Positions 54,360-63,066 of a stretch of 64,000 nt of DNA are shown here, piece by piece. The notes under the pieces are model-generated. The model was not told where the DNA came from. It searched no databases and worked only from the letters and a program-made list of their open reading frames with translations. The stretch is from Fimbriimonadia bacterium. GTDB taxonomy: Bacteria > Armatimonadota > Fimbriimonadia > Fimbriimonadales > JABRVX01. The position numbers were made by a program, and so were the translations under genes. The stretch is taken from contig JABRVX010000002.1 in NCBI GenBank assembly GCA_039961735.1, forward strand, positions 53,961 to 117,960. Reading direction: 5' to 3'. How positions within the stretch are numbered: the first letter of the stretch is position 1; each line of letters begins with the position of its first letter.

Positions 54360-55583
54360 ATGCGTTCGCACTTCTCAATCAGATCCATCGCGGCTGTGTC
54401 GTGGGGGCTGGCGCTGACTGCCGTGACCACACCGGCAGCCGTTGATCTTAGTGCTCCAGGTCCACATCAGCCCGGCTGGACCCGTGTCACAGTCGCCCGG
54501 TCCGGTGGAGGCAGCTTCTCTGCCTACCTGTTTTATCCCGCGCTGCTTCCGGGCGAAAACACGCCGTTCGACGCATCCGCAGCGCCTTGTCCGGGGATCT
54601 CGTTCGGCCACGGGTTCCTCCAACCCGTCACGCGCTACCGTAGCACTCTGGAGCACCTCTCCACATGGGGCCACATTGTTATTGCCTCCGAGTCGGAGGG
54701 CGGCTTGTTCCCGTCGCACTCCCGCTTCGCCTCCGACATGCGCGACTGCCTCTCTTGGCTCACGCAACAGAACGCCGACCCATCATCATTCCTTTACCGA
54801 GCGGTCGATACCAACGCTTTCGGGATGTCCGGCCACTCGATGGGAGGGGGTTGTAGCATCCTCGCGACGGCTGCCGACCCTAGGGTGAAGGCGCTCGCGA
54901 ACCTTGCAGCAGCCGAGACGAACCCTTCTGCGATTGCCCAGATGCCCAACGTTCTCGTTCCCATCAGCCTGATCGCAGGCAGTCAAGACGGAATCGTGCC
55001 CGTCTCTACGAACGGCCAGCGAATGTACGACGCCGGCGGTCCCCCTCGGCTCTTGCCCGTGATTACGGGCGGCTGGCACTGCGGCTTCGAGGATGTGAGC
55101 AGTTTCGGCTGCGACAGCGGCAGCTTGGCTCGAGCCGAACAGCTCCGCATCACGCGCCGGTTGCTTACCGCATTCTTCAACCTCTATCTGAAGCGCGAGA
55201 GCGCCCTCTGGCGTGAGGTCTGGGGGCCTGAAGCGGCCGGCGACCCCGAGGTGGTCACTCAGTTCGACCCAGGCATCAGGCTCACACCCACCTTCCAAAC
55301 CAAATCGGCACCTGCCGGCCGGACCGTCTCCTACGATGTGCTGTTGGAGAATCGAGGCAGAGCAGAGCTGACGTTCCTTGTTGAGGCAGCCGACCAGGCC
55401 TGGCCCAATCCACTGATCTTGCAGCCTCGCAAGACACTCGCTGTCGGAGAGAGCGCGCTGCTTCGCGTGTTCGTGACTGTCCCCTCGACAGGGCCCAGCG
55501 CGGATACCATCGTTCTGTCCGTACGCTCGGCGACGGAGGGTCTCTCGCGCGGATACGCGATCCTCACCACGGTGCGCGACTAA
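54360..55583 (+). CDS. exported alpha/beta hydrolase, cutinase/polyester-hydrolase-like, with C-terminal Ig-like domain
   Basis: A 407-residue protein with signal peptide (about 1-26). The hydrolase domain has Ser160 in FGMSGHSMGGGCS, Asp210 in GSQDGIVPV and His240 in GGWHCGFED: the order and local sequences resemble the cutinase/PET-hydrolase type (GHSMGGGGS in those enzymes). Residues about 305-407 form a beta-sandwich of the NEW/alpha-galactosidase-associated type (RTVSYDVLLENRGRAELTFLVEA). The natural substrate could be a plant or bacterial polyester or a lipid ester; activity on synthetic plastic is not implied. Three Cys pairs may stabilise it. Confidence 0.85.
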   Translation: MRSHFSIRSIAAVSWGLALTAVTTPAAVDLSAPGPHQPGWTRVTVARSGGGSFSAYLFYPALLPGENTPFDASAAPCPGISFGHGFLQPVTRYRSTLEHLSTWGHIVIASESEGGLFPSHSRFASDMRDCLSWLTQQNADPSSFLYRAVDTNAFGMSGHSMGGGCSILATAADPRVKALANLAAAETNPSAIAQMPNVLVPISLIAGSQDGIVPVSTNGQRMYDAGGPPRLLPVITGGWHCGFEDVSSFGCDSGSLARAEQLRITRRLLTAFFNLYLKRESALWREVWGPEAAGDPEVVTQFDPGIRLTPTFQTKSAPAGRTVSYDVLLENRGRAELTFLVEAADQAWPNPLILQPRKTLAVGESALLRVFVTVPSTGPSADTIVLSVRSATEGLSRGYAILTTVRD

Positions 55584-55610
55584 GCGGATGTCCGGGTCGG
55601 ATCGGGAGGA

Positions 55611-57449
55611 CTACGCTGCCAGACGCAGGTGCTGCTCCGACTGCCTGCTCTCGATCTGGCTGCCCAAAGAAGCCAAAGCGTACTGCAGATCCTGAGCGAC
55701 TTGCTCGACCCGAACCATGAGACGCTCTGCGCCCTCCCGGTCTCCTGCCTGCAGGCAGTGCACGCAGTCCCGCGTCAGGCCGTGAAGTTCCGAATGGGAC
55801 CGTGCCACGGACTGGAACGCGGGCAGCCTGCCGAACCGCCCCGTGCTTTCCTCCTGAAGCCACTCGTCCAACCTGCAGCCTTTCTCCGCGCTGAAGTCTT
55901 CCGGCTGGAACTCCACACGCCCGGCCACGATTTCCTGTAGTCGTTGGATTCGCGCCTGATGGTCGCTTTTGGCAACCCGCAGCGTCGCAGTTCCGAGGCG
56001 GAAGCGTCTCATCTGCTCCCGCATCTCCGTGGCCAGGCGGTCCATGTGCGCGGCGTTCTCAGCAACCTTCGCGGTGGTCTGTGTCTGGCGGGCGATGTTC
56101 TCCGCCACGGTGTCAATCGAAGCTTTCACCTGCTGCATTCCCGCAGACATCTCCTGAGCTGAGGCGCTGTTCTGTTCGGCGATGGTGGCCATGTGCTCGA
56201 GTGCCTGGCAAGATGCGCTGACGTTGTTCGTCATACTCTCGGCGGCGTCTAGGATGGCGCGGGCCCGCTCTGCGACCTGGTCTGCTTCACACCGGATCTG
56301 TTGAAGCGCTTCGCCTGCAGAGACCGCAATCTCAGCTCCCGCTTCGATCTCCCGGTTACCCGCCTCCATCGCCGCGACTACCTCGTTGACGCTGGTCTGC
56401 ACTCCGGCGACCAATTCCGCGATCTCCTTGGTTGCCTGTGCGCTCCGAACGGCCAGCTTGCGAACTTCTTCTGCCACTACTGCGAATCCGCGGCCCTGCT
56501 CACCGGCCCGTGCGGCCTCAATGGCGGCGTTCAATGCCAGCAGGTTCGTCTGCGAGGCGATATCGTCAATCGTGCTGGTGATTGTGCCGATCTGCTCCCC
56601 GCGCACGCCGAGGTCACGGACTCTTGCGGACGCCTTTTGAACCGTGTCTCGGATGCGCATCATGCCCGCGACGGTGCGCTCGACGGCCTCGGTCCCTACG
56701 TTCGCAGCGACCCGTGTGGCTTCCGCGACCTCAGCGACTTCCTCGGCCGACTTACCCACGCTGCAGGCCGAATCCACGGATTTGGCGGCAAGTACCACCG
56801 CCTCGGCCGAACTGGCTGCCTGGCTCTGCGCGCCCGCGGCGATCTGTTCGGTCACCTTGGCGGTCTCGCGCGAGGCATGCGCCACTTCTTCGGCGGCCTC
56901 GGCAGTCCGGCGGATCGCCTCGGAAGATGTCCGTGCAGCGTGCGCAAGGGTGCTCGCACATACGGCAAGCTCGTTCGCCTCCTCGATCTGTCGCACGACA
57001 TGTTCACGGAACTCGTGAAGTATCGAAGCGAAGGCAGAGCCGATCGCATCTCGCGCGGACTGCGGCCGTATCTCGGCCGACAGGTCGCCTTCTCCGATGT
57101 GCTGAGCCTGGCCGGCGATCTGCTTGGCGTACTGCATCGCGCTCCGCACACGCTCGGCTAGCTCGGCGAGCTCCACTTCGTGGGTCTCCGGCACATCGTT
57201 GTCAATCTCGCCCATCGCGAGCCTTTCGAGAGACCCCGTGAGTTGCCGAACCGGCCGAAGAACGTCCTGTGCGAGCCGCCAGGCTATCGCCGCACCGATC
57301 CCGCTGCTCAGGAGTGTCATCACGATGAACGGGGGCAGCAGCACTCCGATGCTGATGTCAGCTATCAGGAAGCAGACTACGGAGAACATGCCGGAGATCA
57401 TGAACGCCAAGACGGCACCGTACACAGCGAGTTTTCGAGTGATGCTCAA
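55611..57449 (-). CDS. methyl-accepting chemotaxis protein with C-terminal CZB-like domain
   Basis: A 612-residue chemoreceptor. Two helices (about 9-31 and 36-56) are separated by only a few residues, so there is no periplasmic sensor. HAMP covers about 57-110; the long helical signalling hairpin has its tip at [18 protein letters not shown] and the conserved [35 protein letters not shown]. The C-terminal 90 residues ([20 protein letters not shown] ... HSELH) look like the zinc-binding CZB domain, though its first His is not obvious. It would sense a cytoplasmic or membrane signal such as zinc-linked oxidant. No other chemotaxis gene is near. Confidence 0.92.
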   Translation of the reverse strand: MSITRKLAVYGAVLAFMISGMFSVVCFLIADISIGVLLPPFIVMTLLSSGIGAAIAWRLAQDVLRPVRQLTGSLERLAMGEIDNDVPETHEVELAELAERVRSAMQYAKQIAGQAQHIGEGDLSAEIRPQSARDAIGSAFASILHEFREHVVRQIEEANELAVCASTLAHAARTSSEAIRRTAEAAEEVAHASRETAKVTEQIAAGAQSQAASSAEAVVLAAKSVDSACSVGKSAEEVAEVAEATRVAANVGTEAVERTVAGMMRIRDTVQKASARVRDLGVRGEQIGTITSTIDDIASQTNLLALNAAIEAARAGEQGRGFAVVAEEVRKLAVRSAQATKEIAELVAGVQTSVNEVVAAMEAGNREIEAGAEIAVSAGEALQQIRCEADQVAERARAILDAAESMTNNVSASCQALEHMATIAEQNSASAQEMSAGMQQVKASIDTVAENIARQTQTTAKVAENAAHMDRLATEMREQMRRFRLGTATLRVAKSDHQARIQRLQEIVAGRVEFQPEDFSAEKGCRLDEWLQEESTGRFGRLPAFQSVARSHSELHGLTRDCVHCLQAGDREGAERLMVRVEQVAQDLQYALASLGSQIESRQSEQHLRLAA

Positions 57450-57663
57450 TCTACTCCCCCGAGCTCAGGATTCTTGCCCGATGCGTGTGTGCGACTCACG
57501 TGGGCCACCACATATGGATCATCGGAGGCTGGGGAGAGTGAATGCAGGCGATCACTAGGTTGCGCCCTGCCTGGCGGTCCCTCCCACGGGTCGGGTAGAG
57601 TCGCCATTCCAACTCGTCGGCCGTATGGTTTCGGCGTGTGTCCCTTTTCCTCTAGGAGTACCC

Positions 57664-58944
57664 GTGAGAATACTGGAACAGGAACAACTAAACCCCTGCA
57701 CCGTGAAAATGACCGTCGAGGTCGAAGCCGAGCAAGTGCAGGAGGCCGTGGAGCAGGCGCGCAGACAGATCGCGAAGCAACTGCGAGTGCCGGGCTTTCG
57801 CCCGGGGAAGGCCCCCGCATACTTCGTTGACCAGATGATCCCGAAGGATGACCTGTACCGCCGTGCGGCCGAGCAGTTGGTTCCGCAAGCCTACAAAGAA
57901 GCGGTCAAGGAGGCGGGACTAGAGCCTTACGGTGCGCCGTCGCTCCAACTCGACGTCTTCGAGGAAGGCGTTGCCTGCCGCTTCACAGCCAAGGTCGGGC
58001 TCGCTCCTCGGGTGCAGCTCGGCGAGTACAAAGGGCTCTCGGCGCAGCGTCCGGACCCTACGCCGACCGACGAAGAAGTGGAGCGCGAGCTGACAGAGAT
58101 GCGCAGGCGTCGTGCCAAGCAGATCCCGCTGGACAGGCCGGCGGAGTCGGGGGACCTCGCGGTTCTCGACATCACCTCCTTAGAGGCCGACGAGACCAAG
58201 CGTTTCATGGTGATCGTGGGGCAGACCTTCGGCCAACTGGATCAGCTTCTCGTCGGCATGAGCCCAGGGGACCAGAAGTCTGCATCGCTTACCTTTCCAA
58301 ATGATTTCGAGGAAGGTTCGAACTGGGCGGGCAAGATGATGGACTGCTCCGTCCGCGTCGAGTCCCTCTCGAAGGTCGAGATGCCTGCAGCGGACGACGA
58401 CTTCGCCAAGGCAATGAAGCGGGAGAGCATCCAGGCCTTCCGCGAAGAGATTCGCGGCACCATCGCTGCCATCAAGGGCGCGATGGCCGACGAGCAGGTG
58501 ACCGAACAACTGTTCAACCGGCTCCTCGAAAACTCCACCGTCGAGATCCCGGACAGCATGTGGGAGAGCGTTTATCAAGAGCGCATCGCCGAGATCGAGC
58601 AGGAGCAAGCTCGCAACAACAGCAGCTTCGAGGCGCTTGCAGCGGCGGAGGGCATCTCGGTAGATGAGCTACGCGCGCGGGTTGCAGCGGATGCACAGAT
58701 GCAGGTGAAGCGCGCTTTGCTCATTCGCGATATCGCGGAGGCGGAGCAGATCGAGCTGACGCAAGAGGACCTGGATTTTCAAATTCAGCGCCTGGCCGAC
58801 AGGGCTCGCGTTTCGTTCGATGTGGCGCGAAGGGAAATTCAGAAGCAGAACGGCATGGACGAGGTCCGTTTCCGGGCGCTGTTCCGCAAGGTGGCCGACC
58901 TGCTGAAGGAGCATGCGCACATCGTGACGGTTCAGGCGCGTTAG
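57664..58944 (+). CDS. tig: trigger factor
   Basis: A 427-residue ribosome-bound chaperone. The ribosome-docking motif GFRPGKAP is at 44-51, the central FKBP-type peptidyl-prolyl isomerase domain runs from about 145 to 235 (ESGDLAVLDITSL ... FPNDFEEGSNWAGKMMDCSVRVESL), and the helical substrate-cradling arm makes up the rest. The GTG at 57664 has AGGAG five bases upstream and begins at the family N-terminus. It overlaps the pilin-like gene's end by four bases (convergent). No clpP or clpX follows, unlike in many bacteria. Confidence 0.95.
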   Translation: MRILEQEQLNPCTVKMTVEVEAEQVQEAVEQARRQIAKQLRVPGFRPGKAPAYFVDQMIPKDDLYRRAAEQLVPQAYKEAVKEAGLEPYGAPSLQLDVFEEGVACRFTAKVGLAPRVQLGEYKGLSAQRPDPTPTDEEVERELTEMRRRRAKQIPLDRPAESGDLAVLDITSLEADETKRFMVIVGQTFGQLDQLLVGMSPGDQKSASLTFPNDFEEGSNWAGKMMDCSVRVESLSKVEMPAADDDFAKAMKRESIQAFREEIRGTIAAIKGAMADEQVTEQLFNRLLENSTVEIPDSMWESVYQERIAEIEQEQARNNSSFEALAAAEGISVDELRARVAADAQMQVKRALLIRDIAEAEQIELTQEDLDFQIQRLADRARVSFDVARREIQKQNGMDEVRFRALFRKVADLLKEHAHIVTVQAR

Positions 58945-59315
58945 TAGCGTTCGTGACCCGGATGTGGGCAGCGGACCGTGCCTGACGCCGGATCGTACTG
59001 ATAGGGCTCGCCACCGATAGGGCACACCAGCATCTCCTTGGGCACCGACGAGAGCGACTGAAGGCTTGCCGGCGGTGCCCCGCTCGACATCTTCTCCATG
59101 TCTATCGCGTAGCGCACCTGGCGGAGGCCGTTCATGCACACCGCGTCGTTCGCCCTTGCCTTCGAGCCGGTGATCACGTTGGTGTCGCGCTTGTCCGCTC
59201 GCTGAGGCTCGCGCTTCTCCCAAAGCGGGCTTCCGTAGATGAAGAACAGGGCCAACACGAGCACGAGGGCGACCACGATCATAGAGCCGATCAACGAAAA
59301 CCCCTGCTCTCTCAT
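58941..59315 (-). CDS. pilin-like protein lacking Glu5
   Basis: A 124-residue protein with a very short leader (MREQG) and the pilin-type helix FSLIGSMIVVALVLVLALFF. The Glu at mature position 5, needed by most pilins for assembly, is Gly. The soluble part has a basic segment (REPQRADKRDTNVITGSKARAND) and three Cys (CMNGLRQVRYAID, LVCPIGG, RCPHPGH), like small minor pseudopilins. The ATG overlaps the stop of the BCCP-like gene (ATGA), so it belongs to the efp operon. Role unknown. Confidence 0.8.
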   Translation of the reverse strand: MREQGFSLIGSMIVVALVLVLALFFIYGSPLWEKREPQRADKRDTNVITGSKARANDAVCMNGLRQVRYAIDMEKMSSGAPPASLQSLSSVPKEMLVCPIGGEPYQYDPASGTVRCPHPGHERY

Positions 59316-59728
59316 TCTGCCGCCTCTTCCTTCGGTCTGATGCTGACAATCAACTGCCCGTACTCGACGGGCTGCCCGTCCGCCAGTGGAGCTTCCACCA
59401 CGACGCCATCGATGTCAGAGCGGATCTCGTTATGGAGGCCGAGCGATACGATGCTGCCTAGGAGAGTACCCCTCGACACCGTATCTCCGGGCGCAATCGG
59501 GGACTCGGGGGCGCGGTAGTAGCCCACCATCAGAGCTCGGACCTGATGTAGAGATGGACGAGGTTCACCCGGCTCCGGCACGTTCACTGCGGTGTCCACT
59601 ATCCGCCCGGTTCTGACCCGCTCAGCCGAGAGGCACACGTCGCCCACTTCGACTTCCGCTTCCGAGAGGTCCGCGGCCACGATCGCCGCGAGCAGCTCGT
59701 CCAACTGCATGATGTCGGGCCGCTTCAT
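59312..59728 (-). CDS. BCCP-like protein lacking the biotinyl lysine
   Basis: A 138-residue homologue of the biotin carboxyl carrier protein. The N-terminal helix-strand part (MQLDELLAAIVAADLSEAEVEV) and the hammerhead domain (VGYYRAPESPIAPGDTVSRGTLLGSIVSLGLHNEIRSDIDGVVVEAPLADGQPVEYGQLIVSI) align well with AccB. Where AccB has AMKMMNEI, this protein has SLGLHNEI, so the modified Lys is Gly97. It cannot carry biotin and resembles in that respect the plant BADC proteins, which regulate acetyl-CoA carboxylase. It overlaps both neighbours by four bases. The true accB must be elsewhere. Confidence 0.88.
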   Translation of the reverse strand: MKRPDIMQLDELLAAIVAADLSEAEVEVGDVCLSAERVRTGRIVDTAVNVPEPGEPRPSLHQVRALMVGYYRAPESPIAPGDTVSRGTLLGSIVSLGLHNEIRSDIDGVVVEAPLADGQPVEYGQLIVSIRPKEEAAE

Positions 59729-60852
59729 ATCTTCCACTTGAACAAAGCATACTCCACGAGTCGAAGGGCGTAGGCCAGCACCAACATCACCGCACTCACC
59801 AGCAGAATCTGTACCGCGATGGGAGTCGTGCGGAACGCCTCCAGAATGGTTTGCGAGCCCGGCTCGGCTTCCGCCAGTCCGACCGATGCTACCGAGAAGC
59901 GGCCGAAGATGCTGTCGAGCCGCATCAATACCTGCCCCATCCACTCCGTGAACTGCCCGTGCCACACGACCACCGGGCCGATGATACCGAGCAGTACGAG
60001 GGGAACCAGCAGTCGGTACTTGTGCCGTTGGTGCTCGTTGTAGATGACACAGTTCCGGCAGCGTTCGGCCTTCTCTGCTGGCGTGAGCCTCTTGTTGTAA
60101 GGGATGTACTGCGCCGCAGCTACCGGGTCTTTCGGGATGGCGACCGTGCCCTCCAGCGCCTGACTGATCACTTTCTCTTCGCACATGCAGCCGACACGCT
60201 CCCGCCAGCAACAGCGTCTGCTCAGGTAAATGGGGCACTTCACTCGGATGAACTTGCGGCAGTAGGGAAGCTGCCAGCACTTGCCCATGAAGCGGTTCAC
60301 CACTTCGGGCTCTTCCTTGACCTCTTTCCCGTACTGCATCTGGTCCTTGCGGACCCCGACGGTGCCTCGTCGCCCCGTGTTCAGCGCGACCGTGATCACC
60401 GACATCAGCAGCCCGGGAACCACCACTGCGAGCGTGCCCTGGCGAATGGTGCCGAGCGCCTGGTCGAAAAGCTCCTTGTTCCCGGGGTCGTGACCGCCCT
60501 GGGACATGATGATGAACATCGGGATGCCCCAGTAGATCACCGCGCCGAACAGCAAGAGGAGCGGACCGGTGGAGCCCTCTTCCGCGTACATGAGGATCAT
60601 GCCGAGGCTGAGGATAAGCAGCGCAATGATGGACCAAGTGCCAGCGATGTTCAGCGAGTTCTGCAGGCGTCCGACGTCCTCGACCGTCAGGTTGCCCGCC
60701 GTCGAGGAGCCGAAGCTGATGGAAGCATAGATGAGGTATCCGAAGACCAGCAGCGTGAGAACGATCCCGAGTCCCAACACCCTCGGGGCCCAATCGTCCA
60801 CGAAGCGACGGAACTGATTATCCGGAACCAGCGGGTCAATAGGTCTGCGCAC
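59725..60852 (-). CDS. membrane protein with cytoplasmic Cys-rich cluster, unknown function
   Basis: A 375-residue protein with about four helices in the first 160 residues and two in the last 95. Between them, residues 192-268 hold nine Cys (192, 198, 206, 214, 215, 222, 224, 265, 268; CRNC at the end) among many Arg and Lys, a likely zinc- or iron-sulfur-binding region. I do not recognise the family. The GTG at 60852 has GGGGGAG upstream; 30 bases separate it from efp, and its end overlaps the BCCP-like gene (ATGA). The operon suggests a link to the ribosome or acetyl-CoA carboxylase, but this is inference only. Confidence 0.8.
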   Translation of the reverse strand: MRRPIDPLVPDNQFRRFVDDWAPRVLGLGIVLTLLVFGYLIYASISFGSSTAGNLTVEDVGRLQNSLNIAGTWSIIALLILSLGMILMYAEEGSTGPLLLLFGAVIYWGIPMFIIMSQGGHDPGNKELFDQALGTIRQGTLAVVVPGLLMSVITVALNTGRRGTVGVRKDQMQYGKEVKEEPEVVNRFMGKCWQLPYCRKFIRVKCPIYLSRRCCWRERVGCMCEEKVISQALEGTVAIPKDPVAAAQYIPYNKRLTPAEKAERCRNCVIYNEHQRHKYRLLVPLVLLGIIGPVVVWHGQFTEWMGQVLMRLDSIFGRFSVASVGLAEAEPGSQTILEAFRTTPIAVQILLVSAVMLVLAYALRLVEYALFKWKI

Positions 60853-60882
60853 CGGCGACTCCCCCTTCTTTCGCGCGACGTC

Positions 60883-61443
60883 CTACTTCTTGACGCGCTC
60901 CAAGTACTCGCCGCTTCGTGTATCTATGCGAATCAGGTCGCCTACGTTGATGTGGAACGGCACGTTGATCTTCGCACCGGTCTCCACGGTGGCGGGTTTG
61001 GAGGAACCGGATACCGTATCGCCTCGGAAGCTGGGGTCTGTCTCGATCACCTCGAGTTCTACCGAGTTCGGAAGCTCCACTCCGATCACCTCGCCGTCCA
61101 CGTCCAGAACCAGCACTTGCATCTCCTCCTTGAGGAAGCGGATGCCGTCGCCGAAGACGGATGCTGGGAAGGGGGTCTGCTCGTAGGTGTCCAGGTCCAT
61201 CAGTGTGAGTTCGTCGCCGGAGCGATACAGGTACTGCATCGGCTTTTTGGAAAGGAACGCCTGGTCCACGCGTTCGCCGGCACGGAAGGTCTTGTCCACG
61301 ACGCCGCCCGTGCGGAGGTTTTTCAGCTTGGTGCGAACGAACGCCCCTCCCTTACCCGGTTTGACGTGCTGAAACTCGATGATGGTGAAGACCTGTCCGT
61401 CCAGATAGATGTGCAGACCGTTCCTAAAATCGCTAGTATCCAT
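60883..61443 (-). CDS. efp: translation elongation factor P
   Basis: A 186-residue factor that rescues ribosomes stalled on polyproline. Domain I carries the loop KPGKGGAFVRTKL with Lys31 at the tip, the place modified by lysylation or similar in some bacteria. The domains II-III sequence (GVELPNSVELEVIETDPSFRGDTVSGSSKPATVETG) is diagnostic. The ATG at 61443 begins the normal N-terminus. It is the first gene of the operon efp / Cys-rich membrane protein / BCCP-like / pilin-like and has a good promoter. Confidence 0.97.
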   Translation of the reverse strand: MDTSDFRNGLHIYLDGQVFTIIEFQHVKPGKGGAFVRTKLKNLRTGGVVDKTFRAGERVDQAFLSKKPMQYLYRSGDELTLMDLDTYEQTPFPASVFGDGIRFLKEEMQVLVLDVDGEVIGVELPNSVELEVIETDPSFRGDTVSGSSKPATVETGAKINVPFHINVGDLIRIDTRSGEYLERVKK

Positions 61444-61493
61444 GGAAAAGCGAGTGCCTCCCGATCGCGGTGCGCGCAGCACCTTCGACCAGG

Positions 61494-61522
61494 AGTATAG
61501 CTTACGCGAAGGATCGAATCAA
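61494..61522 (-). promoter_or_regulatory. efp operon promoter
   Basis: TTGATT (61517-61522), a 17-base spacer and TATACT (61494-61499) on the minus strand, about 50 bases before the efp start. Confidence 0.75.
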
Positions 61523-63012
61523 CGTAGCTCTGCGCTGCGTCGTTCTCGGAGGACGTAGATCCGGAAGCCCTGAAGCGATTCGACGGGTTCGTATTGGTCG
61601 TGTAGCCGCTGGGCGAAGGCATGGTTTCGCTCGGGATCGAGCCACGGCAGATCGTTCCAGCGAGTGCCGGAGCAGTCCACGACGATGGTGGGTCTCGCGC
61701 TGTCGAACTGCGCCAGCCAGTCCTGCCAATACGCAACTTCGAAGGGCGGGGGAATCTCCGCACCACGAAACGGCGGGTAGTACAGGTAGCGCGTGGCGGG
61801 GGCGCGTTCGGAGAAAAAGTAGATGTTCGTGGCGTTGCCCCACACATACACTCTGTCGCCAGGGTCGGTCATCGCGTCCACCGTCTCGGCAACCTGCCTT
61901 TCCGCCTTTGCATAAGCCAGCTGCGGGGCGCGGACTTTGTTCACGTGTACCCATGCCAGACCACTAGCCATCACCAGCCATCCACAAGACACTAGAACTA
62001 CAGCCCTTGGTGTGAGCGAAGGGAGCCGAGTGCGTAGGTGCGCCAGCCACATCCCAGAGAGGATGCTCATCGGAAGATAGGGTTGCAGGAGGTAGTGGTT
62101 GAACGGCCGCCTACCCAGCAGCGAGCACACGATCCCAATCGCCGTCCACGCCAACAGCAGCCGCGCCCATCTGCGTTGCTCGCCATCTTCTGGCAGACGC
62201 ATCAGTGTGCCTAGCGTCGGCACCCATAGGAAGGCGCAGACCACGAGCTGCACCGCGAGCCACCGCCCCAGCGTTCCCACCAAAGCGCCATCCACCGGGA
62301 TCACGGACGAGTAGTACGAGTTGAACGTGAACAACGCATAGAGCGCATCGGCTACCGCCCCAGCGCGAACTGTCGGCCAGAAGAAGGCTACACAACAGGT
62401 GGTCAGCCCCGCGCAATAAGCGAAGGTACGCGTCGGCCGATGCCCGTGTGCGAGGGTCGCCGTTACCACTCCAATCGCGAGTGCATCCATCAACCCGGTC
62501 GGCCTGATCGTCACCCCGAAGCCGGCCGCGGCTCCTGCAAGGAAGGCCGCCGAGGCCTTCTGCGAACAGACCAAGAGGGCGAGTGCGATGGCTGCGCCCG
62601 CAGCCATCCAAAGCTCGACCCCGAAGATGCGGTTGGTCACCCAAGCAGCCAAACCGATGGCCAGTGCAGCAAACAGCGCCGGGCCCTGGCGCTCCGTCAG
62701 CCGGCGAACCACCAGGTACACGGCAACCTGCAGTGCGGCGGAGGCCAACGCGCTGCCAACTCGTACGCCGACGAAAGAGCCTCCGAACAGCGCCGTCCAA
62801 GCGTTGAATGCCCAATACAACGCCGGCCCTTTGTGGTCGAACACGTCGCGGTACAGCACCGCGCCTGCCGCGATCTGCCTCGCGACCACCGCGAACACCT
62901 TCTCATCCGCGGCGAGCGGCACTGCGGGATAGATGCGCAGCACGAGCGACGGAGCCAGGACGGCGGCCCACCCGAGGATCGCGGCGATTCGGTTCGAGAT
63001 GCGCAACTTCAT
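61519..63012 (-). CDS. GT39/ArnT-like membrane glycosyltransferase
   Basis: A 497-residue protein with about ten helices. The first loop carries the catalytic-type acidic pair DEKVF (36-40) and DVFDHKGPALYW (56-67), as in the GT-C fold enzymes of the dolichyl-phosphate-mannose/ArnT class that use lipid-linked sugars. The C-terminal soluble part (about 385-497) is periplasmic. The ATG at 63012 is my choice; the frame is open further upstream across trpA on the other strand. The acceptor could be lipid A, protein or another glycan. It is divergent from trpA. Confidence 0.85.
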   Translation of the reverse strand: MKLRISNRIAAILGWAAVLAPSLVLRIYPAVPLAADEKVFAVVARQIAAGAVLYRDVFDHKGPALYWAFNAWTALFGGSFVGVRVGSALASAALQVAVYLVVRRLTERQGPALFAALAIGLAAWVTNRIFGVELWMAAGAAIALALLVCSQKASAAFLAGAAAGFGVTIRPTGLMDALAIGVVTATLAHGHRPTRTFAYCAGLTTCCVAFFWPTVRAGAVADALYALFTFNSYYSSVIPVDGALVGTLGRWLAVQLVVCAFLWVPTLGTLMRLPEDGEQRRWARLLLAWTAIGIVCSLLGRRPFNHYLLQPYLPMSILSGMWLAHLRTRLPSLTPRAVVLVSCGWLVMASGLAWVHVNKVRAPQLAYAKAERQVAETVDAMTDPGDRVYVWGNATNIYFFSERAPATRYLYYPPFRGAEIPPPFEVAYWQDWLAQFDSARPTIVVDCSGTRWNDLPWLDPERNHAFAQRLHDQYEPVESLQGFRIYVLRERRSAELR

Positions 63013-63066
63013 ATTCCGCTCTAGATTCTCGGCAGCTCGACGGTTGCTCCGGTACACTGAGCGACG

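Noticed and set aside
59312..60793. Long minus-strand frame covering the Cys-rich gene in another frame
   Set aside because: Only its last 138 codons (BCCP-like) are real; the rest is Arg/His/Gly-rich shadow of the membrane protein gene.
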